The notes under the pieces were generated by a model. It saw only the letters and a program-made list of their open reading frames with translations. It searched no databases and was not told where the DNA came from. 64,000 nucleotides of DNA, taken from the NCBI RefSeq assembly GCF_963678635.1, contig NC_087064.1, positions 25,028,189 to 25,092,188 of the forward strand, given 5' to 3'. Positions 45,285 to 53,708 of the stretch are shown here, piece after piece; position 1 is the stretch's first letter, and each line of letters opens with the position of its first letter. The position numbers and the translations under genes were made by a program. This DNA is from Symsagittifera roscoffensis. Lineage: Eukaryota; Xenacoelomorpha; Acoela; Convolutidae.

Positions 45285-46172
45285 GATAACAAAACTAAGT
45301 CTTAAGACGACTGGCTAGCGTCTAAACAGAGCTTTGCATGTTTTTCACCGTCTCTACCAAGCCAGTACTTTTCGGTGGTCTTTCCTACATCAGGCTGACA
45401 AAAACGTTACTGTTCTCCGGCTTCGACCAGAACGCTCAAATTAACTGAATTACATGCAAAATTAGTGAGCTCATGGCTGGGTCTCAGTATCCCCAGACCA
45501 CGAGGTCACTCCTAAAAACAGGGCTACTACTTATTATATTACTATTGTTTTTGTTCAGTAGATAAAAATCATCATCTCCATCGAAGATGGATCAACCCTT
45601 TCCCCCAACTCCTAGCACCTCATCCTTGTCAAAACTAATTAAAATATCAGTTAAATTCAAGTCAGGACATGACAAGATGCTAAAATTCAATACAAGTTCA
45701 TAAAAGTTCCCGTCCCGAGACCCTTCCGGATTCTTGAATCCGCTGAATCAAGCTCCTTAACCTCAGGTTCACGCTAACTCGGAGGGCTGGTTTTTACCCT
45801 TCACCGTTGTTCGCAACGGCCTTGCAACTATTGTAACAGCACAATAGTTGCAACTCGGAACGTCCTCTGCTGTTCGGTAGTTCGTTGTTGTTTTTTAGTC
45901 TCGATTTTCGTACTGTTCGTAATCGCAGATAAAGTTGTTCTGTTTCTTTCTGCTATTTTAGCCAAAATGGCCGTTTTAACATTTCTCAGAAATGTTACGT
46001 CATCACTTCGAAAATTTAAAATTTAGAATTCCAGAATCTTCTAGCCTTCACCGTTTGGCCAATCATTCAAATAACGTCCTTATCCGTTCTAAATCGCCAA
46101 TCCGGAAGGTTCACTGCTAAAATCCTGAATTCTGCAGAGACTGCATTTTGGCCATTCTGGTCGAATGTCACA
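45285..46172 (-). repeat. Shared LTR (copy B): 5' LTR of E1 and 3' LTR of E2
   Basis: 888 bp matching 29628-30514. Its minus-strand start TGTGACATTC directly follows GAGAGG, a short polypurine run at the end of E2's 3' UTR. On the other side it leads into the E1 leader and gag. Structures seen: CCGTTG-TTCG-CAACGG (45804-45819), a 13-bp stem TTGCAACTATTGT with its complement (45822-45853), AACATTTCTCAGAAATGTT (45978-45996) and a TGACGTAA element on the minus strand. The last is a typical bZIP (CREB/AP-1-like) site, suggesting promoter function. Confidence 0.85.
45822..45853 (-). promoter_or_regulatory. Perfect LTR stem-loop
   Basis: TTGCAACTATTGT and ACAATAGTTGCAA pair perfectly around the 6-base loop AACAGC. 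An adjacent smaller hairpin, CCGTTG/CAACGG with a four-base loop, lies at 45804-45819. Both are conserved in copy A. Position and strength suggest an RNA structure in the R/U5 part of the transcript, but the transcription start is not known. Confidence 0.55.
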
Positions 46173-46550
46173 CCTCTCAATATTAAAACTAAGAAACTCT
46201 GTGGCTAGGAAAGTTATTGAGTTACTCACCCTTCTCGAGTGAGTTTACTCAAACTTACCATGTCGCCACACAGTGAATTTGTGTCTTACACAGGTTCAAA
46301 ACTTCAGTCGTGAATAAATAGGTAAATATACTCACCTATGTTCTATATATACACACATAAATAGCCATAACTAAAAATTTTTTTTCAACAATTCAACAAT
46401 TGTAACAATTTTCAAAGTTTGGTCTGACCAAACTAAATCAAAACAGAAAGTTTCACAAGTTCTATAATCAAAACTTGGTTGATTGGTTTAAGTTTTAGCA
46501 CACAAAGACAATCAAGTTTTTTCTCCTTCTCTTCTCTTCTTTGTTCATCT
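46173..46550 (-). other. E2 3' untranslated region
   Basis: AT-rich, homologous to 30877-31330 in E1. Ends at GAGAGG immediately before the LTR's TGTGAC, a short purine tract in the position of a polypurine tract for plus-strand priming. Confidence 0.6.
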
Positions 46551-49500
46551 TCATTCCATCACTTCTCCATCTTGATCTTCGCTGTCTTCCAACACTTTCT
46601 CCAGCATTTCCTTGGAGTTGCGGGCCGTGCCCCAACTCTCCTGTTCCAACAGCCTCGGTTTGCAACAAGGTAGCAAGTCAACATTAACCTTTTGCTCCCG
46701 GTTCCTGCAAAAGCTGTTGTGAAGACATAGGCTCACGTTTCGTTCTAGGTCAGCTCTTAAGACCTCTTTCTTCTCATCTTCAGTTACACAAGGCGCTCCA
46801 GCTACCCGCTTCACCGCTGTGGTGACCGCGTTTCTGTGTGTCAAGAATGCTCTCTCATAGGCTCCTGGTCCTATATCTAGTTGGAAAGATTGATAGGCTT
46901 CCGTGTTCCCTGACATGTGACGCTTCGCGCGTTCATACATCCATGATGTCATCACTGCACGGAACCAAGGCATCAATCTTTGCCTTGACCATACTCTTTC
47001 AATGGCTTTAGGTATCCTCAGAACCTTGCAGGTGGTTCTGAAAAGATCCAATTCACGACTCATCTTCACGTTGCTCAGCTGCTCAGGAGTCGGCACGGCC
47101 GTCTCCTGCTCATTTGTGTCCGCGTTAGCCTCCAGCCATCTCACTGCCAGCATGGCACTAACCACCACGATTGACACCTGTTGATTCTGATCGGGCAACC
47201 CCGTAGAGTACAACTCCTCCACGTCCCATACTAGCATTAGATTCCCGCGTTTGGGGTACCACAACGTCTGCGCCAAGCAGTGGCAAGGATACTCCCCATG
47301 GGTTCTCACTATTTTCCTTCGGGTCCGATACCCCGAGGCTCCCAGCAACGGTTCCACCTCCATCAGAATTCTGTGTAAGTCGTCTTTCTCTTCTATGGTG
47401 GGGAATTCAGTGGGTAACGCTCCACTCGCTTTCTGTTTCTGGAACTCACTCACATTGCCTTCGTTTAATCTCAGAAACTCTTCACCCACTACGTCTTGCA
47501 ACTCGCCTTCAGATCTCTTCGGGACTGCCCTAAAGATCTTCGCCAACAAATCATGTGACCTCTCCGACATTCTGGCCAACCTCACGCACTTTGGCACAGA
47601 GAAAAGTTGATCAATCAACACCTGCTGTGTCCTCGCATCCATCACCACCATGTGTGTAGGATATCTACTACTGCAATATGGTGCGGAGCTTGAACCCACC
47701 AGATACTTTGAACCAGTCGGTTTATGATAGGCCTCACTATCTTTTAGATTCATCTCGTTCTCCAGAGCTTCTCTCCAGCCTCCGATCTTCTGCTCTGTCT
47801 GCAATGCTCCGGGGAATACTTCCACGCTGAGGGACGTCACTAGCTCATGGGCACGCTCCAGGCGCTCAAGCGATTCAATCAAACTCGTCATGCTACAAAA
47901 TCCCAAGGCTGAGATCAAATTTACGTCCGTCACCCCATGACAGTCCGCGACCAACTCCATGCCACTTTTATCCGACATGCTCAATCTTCCGTACAATCGT
48001 GCCAGTTGCCGATGCTGCTCGCTCAGCGTAACCAGGCAGTGTCCCAGGTTACAAACATGTCCTTCCATCCCACTGTGTTGAGCCAAGCATGTGCCTTGCT
48101 TCAACCAATTACTCGATGGACCTTCCTCGGACAGCTCCGTGGATGGGTTGCTCTTCCGCTTCGTCAATCTCATGGCCAGCAGATGATGTATCATGGCCAG
48201 ATCATGTAAACTCGCGTCATCATCTAGGTCTAACGTGATATCCGCCGTCATGTCCCAGATTAAACCGGCATTAGGATGAGGGCACCAAGAAGGCTTCATG
48301 AGTTCCCACATCGTCACTAGACTGGTTTTCAAGGGACTGTCCCAAGAACCACAATCAAAACTCACTTGCCCCTTTAGCTCGGGAACCGAGGGTTCGACCA
48401 CTCGTTCTTCCAAGATAATTCCCAGCTTGGGTTGTTCCACCATCAGCATTCCAGTTTCTTTTATACGTTCAACCCAGAAATTGAGTACTATGACTTGCTC
48501 ATAGTCGAAGTACGCTTCCCTGGCTTCTTCATTCACGAAGGGATTATACGCCATCCCCGGTATGCCAGACACATATTGGAACGACTTCAGTTTCCCTAGT
48601 GTTGCAAACTCTTTTTGTCCTCTGACCGCTTCAATCAACTCCCGGCTCACTTTCAATTCTTTGTTGGAATATCTTCTCACCTCTTCCAACTTGCGATAGC
48701 TTTCCATGTCATTCGACTCCTTGTTTGGTACAGTCAACGGCATGTCCTGATATAGTTCTAGGAGTGCCCTAAGGAAGTTCCTCTCGCAATCAACTCCCTT
48801 TTGCCGAATGATCTTTATACATTCTCCCAAAACAGGAGTGGGGATACGATCCACCACGAACCTGACAAAGCAAAGGGCATCCTTACGCTTAGCCCATGCT
48901 ATCGCAGAATCGTCTTTCGAAATCAACGCTCGCAGAGCTTCCATCAACTCCAGTTCCTGTTCCCGTGATTTCGAATCATTACTGGCTTCATACTCCGCTC
49001 TCTTGATGCCCATCAAGCACCAAGCCAACCGTACTTGCAGATCAGTTCTCACGCAAGGATGAGCCAGGTATGCCGCCACCGTAGCAGGTGCATGCATCGC
49101 ATCTTCGAAGTATCTCTGGAGGGCCGCCCTCCAGGAGATTTCTAGCAATTTTTCCAATCCGACTTCGTTCGCTTCAGAGGACATTACCGTTCCGTATTCT
49201 TTTCGATTTAAGTTCGAATTCTCCGTGAGCTCTTTCAGATATTCCTGCATGACTCGCTTCTCGCTCCAAGCCATCAGGTGCCCTCTCGCGGAGTTCTTCG
49301 CTTTCAACATTTCCACATAACCTCCTGCTGGATCTCCCATGTGGACTGATTCCGGCACAGTGACTCGACTGTACTCGACCCCGTCGAGTTGTCCTTCCAG
49401 CTTCAACTTGGCTATGTTGGTCCGCGAGGGCCTGTAATCTTCAAGTCCTCCAGATCCACATTGACTGATGATCTCCATCTCTAATTTTGTGTCTGCCAGG

Positions 49501-49556
49501 GTTCGTGCTGTTTTCTTTGATCTTACGGCAGTCGTGGTCAGACCTGCCAAGAGCAT
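46551..49556 (-). CDS. E2 accessory protein H, 1001 aa, unknown function
   Basis: It starts at ATG 49556, overlapping the end of ORF G by 19 nt (start and stop codons overlap in different frames). It is a soluble-looking, mostly helical protein without signal peptide or membrane segment. Acidic and charged stretches alternate with conserved aromatic/cysteine blocks in the last third: CHCLAQTLWYPKR, RLMPWFRAVMTSWMYE, HRNAVTTAVKR, LCLHNSFCRNRE, LLPCCKPR. The same blocks survive in E1 at 32336-31335, showing protein-level conservation between lineages. I do not recognise the family. It is not an env. The frame is also open upstream of the ATG, so it could be the C-terminal part of a longer product fused to G before a frameshift in a run of five G at about 49588. 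Confidence 0.85.
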   Translation of the reverse strand: MLLAGLTTTAVRSKKTARTLADTKLEMEIISQCGSGGLEDYRPSRTNIAKLKLEGQLDGVEYSRVTVPESVHMGDPAGGYVEMLKAKNSARGHLMAWSEKRVMQEYLKELTENSNLNRKEYGTVMSSEANEVGLEKLLEISWRAALQRYFEDAMHAPATVAAYLAHPCVRTDLQVRLAWCLMGIKRAEYEASNDSKSREQELELMEALRALISKDDSAIAWAKRKDALCFVRFVVDRIPTPVLGECIKIIRQKGVDCERNFLRALLELYQDMPLTVPNKESNDMESYRKLEEVRRYSNKELKVSRELIEAVRGQKEFATLGKLKSFQYVSGIPGMAYNPFVNEEAREAYFDYEQVIVLNFWVERIKETGMLMVEQPKLGIILEERVVEPSVPELKGQVSFDCGSWDSPLKTSLVTMWELMKPSWCPHPNAGLIWDMTADITLDLDDDASLHDLAMIHHLLAMRLTKRKSNPSTELSEEGPSSNWLKQGTCLAQHSGMEGHVCNLGHCLVTLSEQHRQLARLYGRLSMSDKSGMELVADCHGVTDVNLISALGFCSMTSLIESLERLERAHELVTSLSVEVFPGALQTEQKIGGWREALENEMNLKDSEAYHKPTGSKYLVGSSSAPYCSSRYPTHMVVMDARTQQVLIDQLFSVPKCVRLARMSERSHDLLAKIFRAVPKRSEGELQDVVGEEFLRLNEGNVSEFQKQKASGALPTEFPTIEEKDDLHRILMEVEPLLGASGYRTRRKIVRTHGEYPCHCLAQTLWYPKRGNLMLVWDVEELYSTGLPDQNQQVSIVVVSAMLAVRWLEANADTNEQETAVPTPEQLSNVKMSRELDLFRTTCKVLRIPKAIERVWSRQRLMPWFRAVMTSWMYERAKRHMSGNTEAYQSFQLDIGPGAYERAFLTHRNAVTTAVKRVAGAPCVTEDEKKEVLRADLERNVSLCLHNSFCRNREQKVNVDLLPCCKPRLLEQESWGTARNSKEMLEKVLEDSEDQDGEVME

Positions 49557-50188
49557 AGGGGTATCAGATTCTCTTTCTCTCCCCCTGTCAGCGTTGCACT
49601 ATCTCCTTGCCCGCTCTCGCCTGAACGACCTGCGCTCGTTAAAGAGGTCACCACTGCGCTGGCTCTCGACTTCACCACTCTCGGGTTCATGGCTCGACTT
49701 CCTGTTTTCCCTTTTAGTCGCTTCAGCCCCTTCCTGGCTCGTCTAACAGGTAATTTCTTTGCAACCTGCTGATCATCGGCACTGTCTTCTGTTAGTGACT
49801 CGGTCAGAACATCCGACTCCATGGAGTTCACTATTTTCTCCAGGACCTCACGCATGATGGGTTGGTTCAACCCCACCCTCATTATGGACTGCGTCCCATA
49901 TCGCCTTATCACGTCCCATGATCTTTCCATGAAATTCACTCGGCTCCAGGTTGTCCCTGTCTTGCCTTCTAGCTCACTCTGATATCTCTCCCATTCCTCT
50001 TCCGGCAACGTGCTCAGGAAGGATACCCTCATTGATTCTTCGATTTTTCTCCTCCTTGGTGATTCATGGAGCAATCTCTGCGGATCCCTGCTTTGGCACT
50101 CTCTCGCCTGGCTTATTGGGTCTATCGGGGATAAGTCGGCCGACGCCTCCTTTGTAGGGGACATGAAAGACGATGGCGTCATTAGCAA
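49538..50188 (-). CDS. E2 accessory ORF G, ~214 aa, unknown
   Basis: The first ATG is at 50182. The frame is the same as ORF F, from which it is separated only by one TAG (50233-50231) and 48 nt. The protein is basic toward the C-terminus (LPVRRARKGLKRLKGK) with a Ser/Thr-rich end, and has an acidic stretch near the middle. It ends at a TGA inside the start of ORF H. The basic region could bind nucleic acid, but that is inference from composition only. Confidence 0.6.
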   Translation of the reverse strand: MLMTPSSFMSPTKEASADLSPIDPISQARECQSRDPQRLLHESPRRRKIEESMRVSFLSTLPEEEWERYQSELEGKTGTTWSRVNFMERSWDVIRRYGTQSIMRVGLNQPIMREVLEKIVNSMESDVLTESLTEDSADDQQVAKKLPVRRARKGLKRLKGKTGSRAMNPRVVKSRASAVVTSLTSAGRSGESGQGDSATLTGGEKENLIPLCSWQV

Positions 50189-50230
50189 TAGACTCCCATC
50201 GACTTCCCCATCGTCGTCTTCACTAAACCT

Positions 50231-50986
50231 CTATTCTAGTAAGTCTCTTTCTAACGCTCCCAGATCCGTCTCACCCGGTTTTCCCGTCTTTCCCTCGGTT
50301 TCGTTATCGTCATCGTCCTGATCCATCAATTCATCATCACCTGCATCAGGTTTCGGCCTGGGTCCTGAAGGTCCTTGTTGTGAGTCAGTGCCCGAGTCCG
50401 GCCGAGCTGGTACGGTCATGTCTCCTGCATGATAAAACAACTCATCATTCACCAGGAATTCTACAGACTCTTCGCCATGTGGTGCTAGGTCCTCTATCGT
50501 TATATATGAGCCCCCTCTGCTCTCCTTCGCCACTTCCATCATCACTACCTTCACTTCTCCTGACCACTTCAGTCTTGATAAGTCATCCGTGGGAGAATAC
50601 ACTTCGTTCCACATTTCGGCCGAGACCTCTGGTCTCCTGGAAGGTAGTGCCTTGATCTTCTTCCTACTCCAAGCATCAGGAAATGAGAAGTCGAACGTGT
50701 GCGCGGCTGCTACATTCCAGCCGATGAAGCGCGGCTCCATCCCTTCACTCCACTTCAACATTCTCTTTTCTGCATCACGAGCTGCTCGATGCGAGGGGCA
50801 ATGATGGGAGATGTGACTCCCAACAACATCCTCCTTATCGGTGGATATCGAGGGCAGTGGTCCGGCAGCGGCCTGGACCCAGATAGCCACGCTTACTGGT
50901 TCTCTTTGGCGTGTGCATAGGCCTCTGGTAAGAGTGGCACTCCCATAGCCGCTCCCGTATCCTTTACTACTGGTCTTAAGTTCCAA
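50231..50986 (-). CDS. E2 accessory ORF F, up to 251 aa, unknown
   Basis: The open frame runs 50986-50231, but the first ATG is well inside (about 50761), after the end of ORF E at 50893. Without a frameshift from E the N-terminal 75 codons would not be translated. The C-terminal 50 residues are strongly acidic (DELMDQDDDDNETEG). It ends at TAG, and the same frame continues into ORF G. Probably a middle section of a longer protein whose frame changed between E and F. Confidence 0.5.
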   Translation of the reverse strand: MELKTSSKGYGSGYGSATLTRGLCTRQREPVSVAIWVQAAAGPLPSISTDKEDVVGSHISHHCPSHRAARDAEKRMLKWSEGMEPRFIGWNVAAAHTFDFSFPDAWSRKKIKALPSRRPEVSAEMWNEVYSPTDDLSRLKWSGEVKVVMMEVAKESRGGSYITIEDLAPHGEESVEFLVNDELFYHAGDMTVPARPDSGTDSQQGPSGPRPKPDAGDDELMDQDDDDNETEGKTGKPGETDLGALERDLLE

Positions 50987-51375
50987 AGCTTCGGGTTGAA
51001 CTGGATATGAGAAAGTTCCTCACGGCCCATTCGGCATTTGAAGTGGTTGTTGAAATCCATCAACATCCAACCTGGCTCCGCTATTCTTCCGAACAGCCTA
51101 TCGTCACTGGCCAGCCCTCTCAACTCACTCTGTTCTACCCAGTTCAGCACGGAACAGTCCACGACTGAGACCAGGTTGACGTACAACACCGAATTCCTGT
51201 ACGCCTTAACTTGTACATCCGGGAACGCAAAAGACATCACCGGTCCATACACCACTGTGACGAATTCCCGCATTCCGTGGACCAGAGCCAACGGATCAAT
51301 CCGCATCATGACAGCCAAATTCGTCAGTAAGGGCATGCCACAATACTGCTTACTCTCGCCCGCATTCGTCGCCAC
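50893..51375 (-). CDS. E2 accessory ORF E, unknown
   Basis: The open frame begins at a GTG (51375). The first ATG is at 51336 and overlaps the stop of ORF D as ATGCCCTTACTGA (13 nt). Contains hydrophobic beta-like segments (FVTVVYGPVMSFAFPDV, SVLYVNLVSVVDCSV) but no clear membrane anchor. Upstream of 51375 the frame stays open and reads sensibly, while the end of ORF D becomes arginine-rich. A single-base frameshift between D and E is therefore likely. Confidence 0.55.
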   Translation of the reverse strand: MATNAGESKQYCGMPLLTNLAVMMRIDPLALVHGMREFVTVVYGPVMSFAFPDVQVKAYRNSVLYVNLVSVVDCSVLNWVEQSELRGLASDDRLFGRIAEPGWMLMDFNNHFKCRMGREELSHIQFNPKLWNLRPVVKDTGAAMGVPLLPEAYAHAKENQ

Positions 51376-51851
51376 CTTGTCTTCTCCCGTGACGCTTCTG
51401 TTCTGTTGTATTGAAGCAGGAGAGTCCTCCAGTCTTTCATCTTCTTGAGCGAGGCGGTTTCCAACTGTGCATTGAACTCACGACTCGGTCCCTGTAGTTG
51501 TTCAGGGTAACGTAACAGCACAAGCAAATCACCCAGTCGACCGTAGGTCATGGCAATCAGAGTCAGGAGTCCATCCAATCTCAAATCTGCTAACGCTTGG
51601 GTGAAGAGATTCGCCGGCCCCTTCACGAAATTTTCGTGACCAAATGTCACGTACAAGGCTAATACCAGGCCAATCGATAAATTCCTGATGTCTCTGACAA
51701 AACTCGCAATCAAGTTCCGGGATGCCCTAGGATAGCACGTCGATAGGAAGGATGGCGTCCATCCCACTCCCATTCCTCCCAAGATAGCATCCGATCGTTC
51801 GTACTGTGCCCTCGTGGCTAGCACGTCAGCTTGGAACTTGTCCAGTGACAT
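51324..51851 (-). CDS. E2 accessory ORF D, 175 aa, unknown
   Basis: ATG at 51851, in the same frame as ORF C and 12 nt after its TAA stop. A leucine-rich central part (NLSIGLVLALYVTFG, LLTLIAMTYGRLGDLLVLL) could be a buried helix bundle or weak membrane segments. The last ~15 residues are arginine-rich and probably out of frame. Family not recognised. Confidence 0.6.
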   Translation of the reverse strand: MSLDKFQADVLATRAQYERSDAILGGMGVGWTPSFLSTCYPRASRNLIASFVRDIRNLSIGLVLALYVTFGHENFVKGPANLFTQALADLRLDGLLTLIAMTYGRLGDLLVLLRYPEQLQGPSREFNAQLETASLKKMKDWRTLLLQYNRTEASREKTRWRRMRARVSSIVACPY

Positions 51852-51863
51852 CGTGTTTACGTC

Positions 51864-52667
51864 TTACATTAGTTTCAACATCATGCCCCCAGTTAACTCC
51901 CGGGCATCAAACAGGTTTTTCAGGTACACGTGTATCTCCTTTATCACTGCCGGCGCGTGCTCGAACGCGTCCTCACCCAAGGTGCACAGCCTTGGTGACA
52001 AGTACAACCATATGTTGTTGTGCGGCTTTGTGCGCAAAGCCATTGCCATGAGATCTTCTTCGGCTGCTGTCATGTTCTTCCTGACTGTCATGCCCAGCTC
52101 ATTCTCGGCCTGATCCATCTGTCTGAACCAGAGATCATCAGCCACCTGTTGTACTAACAGATGATCGTCATCCACCCCTGGTCTTAGTTTCAGCAATCTG
52201 GCAAAGTTGGACAGCTCCAACCCCAGAACTTCATCTAGCACCAACCGAGTTGTGCTACAATCTCTGAGCCCCTGTATGGCATTCGAAATGTCAGCCCAAA
52301 CGGCGGGAAGCTCAGATCGGGACGGGTAGTAATTGTCCGGGTCCACTACTCTGTTTGGGGCAGGAATTATCACATTGAACCTCCCCTCTGCTATTGTTGT
52401 GACCATTGTGTATACAAATTGAAGGGGTTCTGGTAATGCAGCATACCCTGGTGACAATACAAATATCACCTTCACCACATTCATGGTAAAGCGTTGTCTC
52501 GCTGCTGCCTCTACCTCAGCCATCGCCGAGAGCAGTGTCATTATCGCCTCCCCTATGACCTCGTTACTCGGGATCGATCCATCCGTCAGACGTGACAATA
52601 AGCCCCTGCTTTGCAGATGATCATTTGAGCCTGCAACCACTATTACCTGCGGCTCCATACTGACCAC
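51864..52667 (-). CDS. E2 accessory ORF C: SGNH-like domain, second half
   Basis: The first ATG is at 52658; the open frame starts at a GTG (52667). The N-terminus reads PQVIVVAGSNDHLQSRG, which fits block III (G-x-N-D) of SGNH hydrolases preceded by the usual hydrophobic strand. It is followed by VIFVLSPGY and a conserved-looking region with PAPN, NYYPSRSELPAVWADIS. The strand expected before block III lies at the end of ORF B, in the same frame, so the fold seems to be split by the TGA between B and C. No clear catalytic GDS serine or D-x-x-H is seen, so it may be a non-catalytic relative. Confidence 0.6.
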   Translation of the reverse strand: MVSMEPQVIVVAGSNDHLQSRGLLSRLTDGSIPSNEVIGEAIMTLLSAMAEVEAAARQRFTMNVVKVIFVLSPGYAALPEPLQFVYTMVTTIAEGRFNVIIPAPNRVVDPDNYYPSRSELPAVWADISNAIQGLRDCSTTRLVLDEVLGLELSNFARLLKLRPGVDDDHLLVQQVADDLWFRQMDQAENELGMTVRKNMTAAEEDLMAMALRTKPHNNIWLYLSPRLCTLGEDAFEHAPAVIKEIHVYLKNLFDARELTGGMMLKLM

Positions 52668-52670
52668 CCT

Positions 52671-53702
52671 TCACACACTTATCATCATGCCGATTGCTTG
52701 TCCCCAGTCCAATTTAGGTGCCGTCAAGAAGATCACGTCGGGCCAAAAGAGAGAACGGGGCGTATAGAGATAGTCGGAACTGGCCACGATCAGATACTTT
52801 GCAGCTTTCATCTCTAAGGGATCGTAAGCTGCGAACAGGCCATCGCCTATTGGGGCCTTCAGTTTCCCATATCTCTGTTCATCTCCATCTACCGTAGTCG
52901 TTCGGGGGTAGTCCCTTGAATACTCGCCAGGCGTCTGACCGGGTGGTTTAGCGAACTGCCTGTACATCTTATGATGCTTGTTATTGGACTTGTTCTCTGT
53001 CTGAAACTTGCCCCTTCGAGCAGGTGGCGTCAATTCCCGGGCTCTCTGTCTGACGTCCGTAAGGGATCGTGTGTTCAAAGGTCCAAAGGTATTGTCCTGA
53101 GGCAACCCGTTCAAGTCTGCATGTCGGAGCGTAGTCGTAGAGCTGAACTGCTCCTGTTCTGCTAGCAGCCAATCCACGCCTGGTATTCGATACAATCGCG
53201 ACACCGTGGGACTTTCTCCGCCAATCATTCTCATCGCGTCCTCCCGACACGTCAGGGTATTCATGTTCAGCTTCGTGGACATGTCCGTCTTATACTGTCC
53301 CCAATGACTAGGGTCTGATTGATTCCAAAGCAGCAGGCTGCCTGGTTCAACTCCCTCCGCAGGCACGGCGCTCATAGACAATCCTGCTGCTGGAGCAGGG
53401 TTTGCCGTGGCGGGCGGATCGTTCCTCCTAGACACGGTCTGGGAGTTATTTCTGTTCTGAACCACTGATCTGCCAAGTCGGCTTTCAAGCGGTTGTGTTC
53501 TGGGAGGAGGAGCAGTCCCTAGCCTCTCTCTCACGTTTGAGCTCGGAGCGGTGGGTGCGGCTACAACCGTCTCCACTGCCAAGGGCCCTAGGCGGTTGAC
53601 GAGAGATTCGGGCACGCTTGCCCTTATTCTACCTCCTCCGGTCGTTGAGCTGGTCCGAGCCAGAGAACTGGTCCCCCTCGACTCCTGCTCCATTTCTCTC
53701 AA
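52671..53702 (-). CDS. E2 accessory ORF B: linker plus first half of SGNH-like domain
   Basis: The first ATG is at 53693; the frame is continuous with ORF A, from which it is separated by one TAG. Residues 1-130 are low-complexity (Ser/Thr/Pro/Ala/Arg). The middle is charged, and the C-terminus (KYLIVASSDYLYTPRSLF, WPDVIFLTAPKL) resembles the first strands of an SGNH fold. The ORF ends GTG TGA, and the same frame resumes as ORF C. Family of the N-terminal part unknown. Confidence 0.6.
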   Translation of the reverse strand: MREMEQESRGTSSLARTSSTTGGGRIRASVPESLVNRLGPLAVETVVAAPTAPSSNVRERLGTAPPPRTQPLESRLGRSVVQNRNNSQTVSRRNDPPATANPAPAAGLSMSAVPAEGVEPGSLLLWNQSDPSHWGQYKTDMSTKLNMNTLTCREDAMRMIGGESPTVSRLYRIPGVDWLLAEQEQFSSTTTLRHADLNGLPQDNTFGPLNTRSLTDVRQRARELTPPARRGKFQTENKSNNKHHKMYRQFAKPPGQTPGEYSRDYPRTTTVDGDEQRYGKLKAPIGDGLFAAYDPLEMKAAKYLIVASSDYLYTPRSLFWPDVIFLTAPKLDWGQAIGMMISV

Positions 53703-53708
53703 TTGCGT

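Larger units (their letters stand above)
29628..46172 (-). mobile_element. E1: Ty3/gypsy-class LTR retrotransposon with intact gag-pol
   Basis: Minus-strand order: 5' LTR and leader (46172 to about 42281), a single gag-pol ORF of 3200 codons (42280-32678), an accessory remnant (32336-31335), a 3' UTR, and a 3' LTR (30514 into the gap). The two LTR segments are about 99.5% identical over 887 bp and the polyprotein has no stop or frameshift, so insertion or LTR exchange is recent. No env-like protein with a signal peptide or membrane anchor is seen. The target site duplication cannot be checked because the outer LTR end is in the gap and the inner LTR abuts E2. Confidence 0.9.

Noticed and set aside
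46551-49556. ORF H as an envelope protein
   Set aside because: No signal peptide, membrane anchor or furin-like site; composition is that of a soluble protein.
51836-51851. ORF D and E1 Gag both begin MSLDK
   Set aside because: Similarity stops after five residues and codons differ; treated as coincidence.
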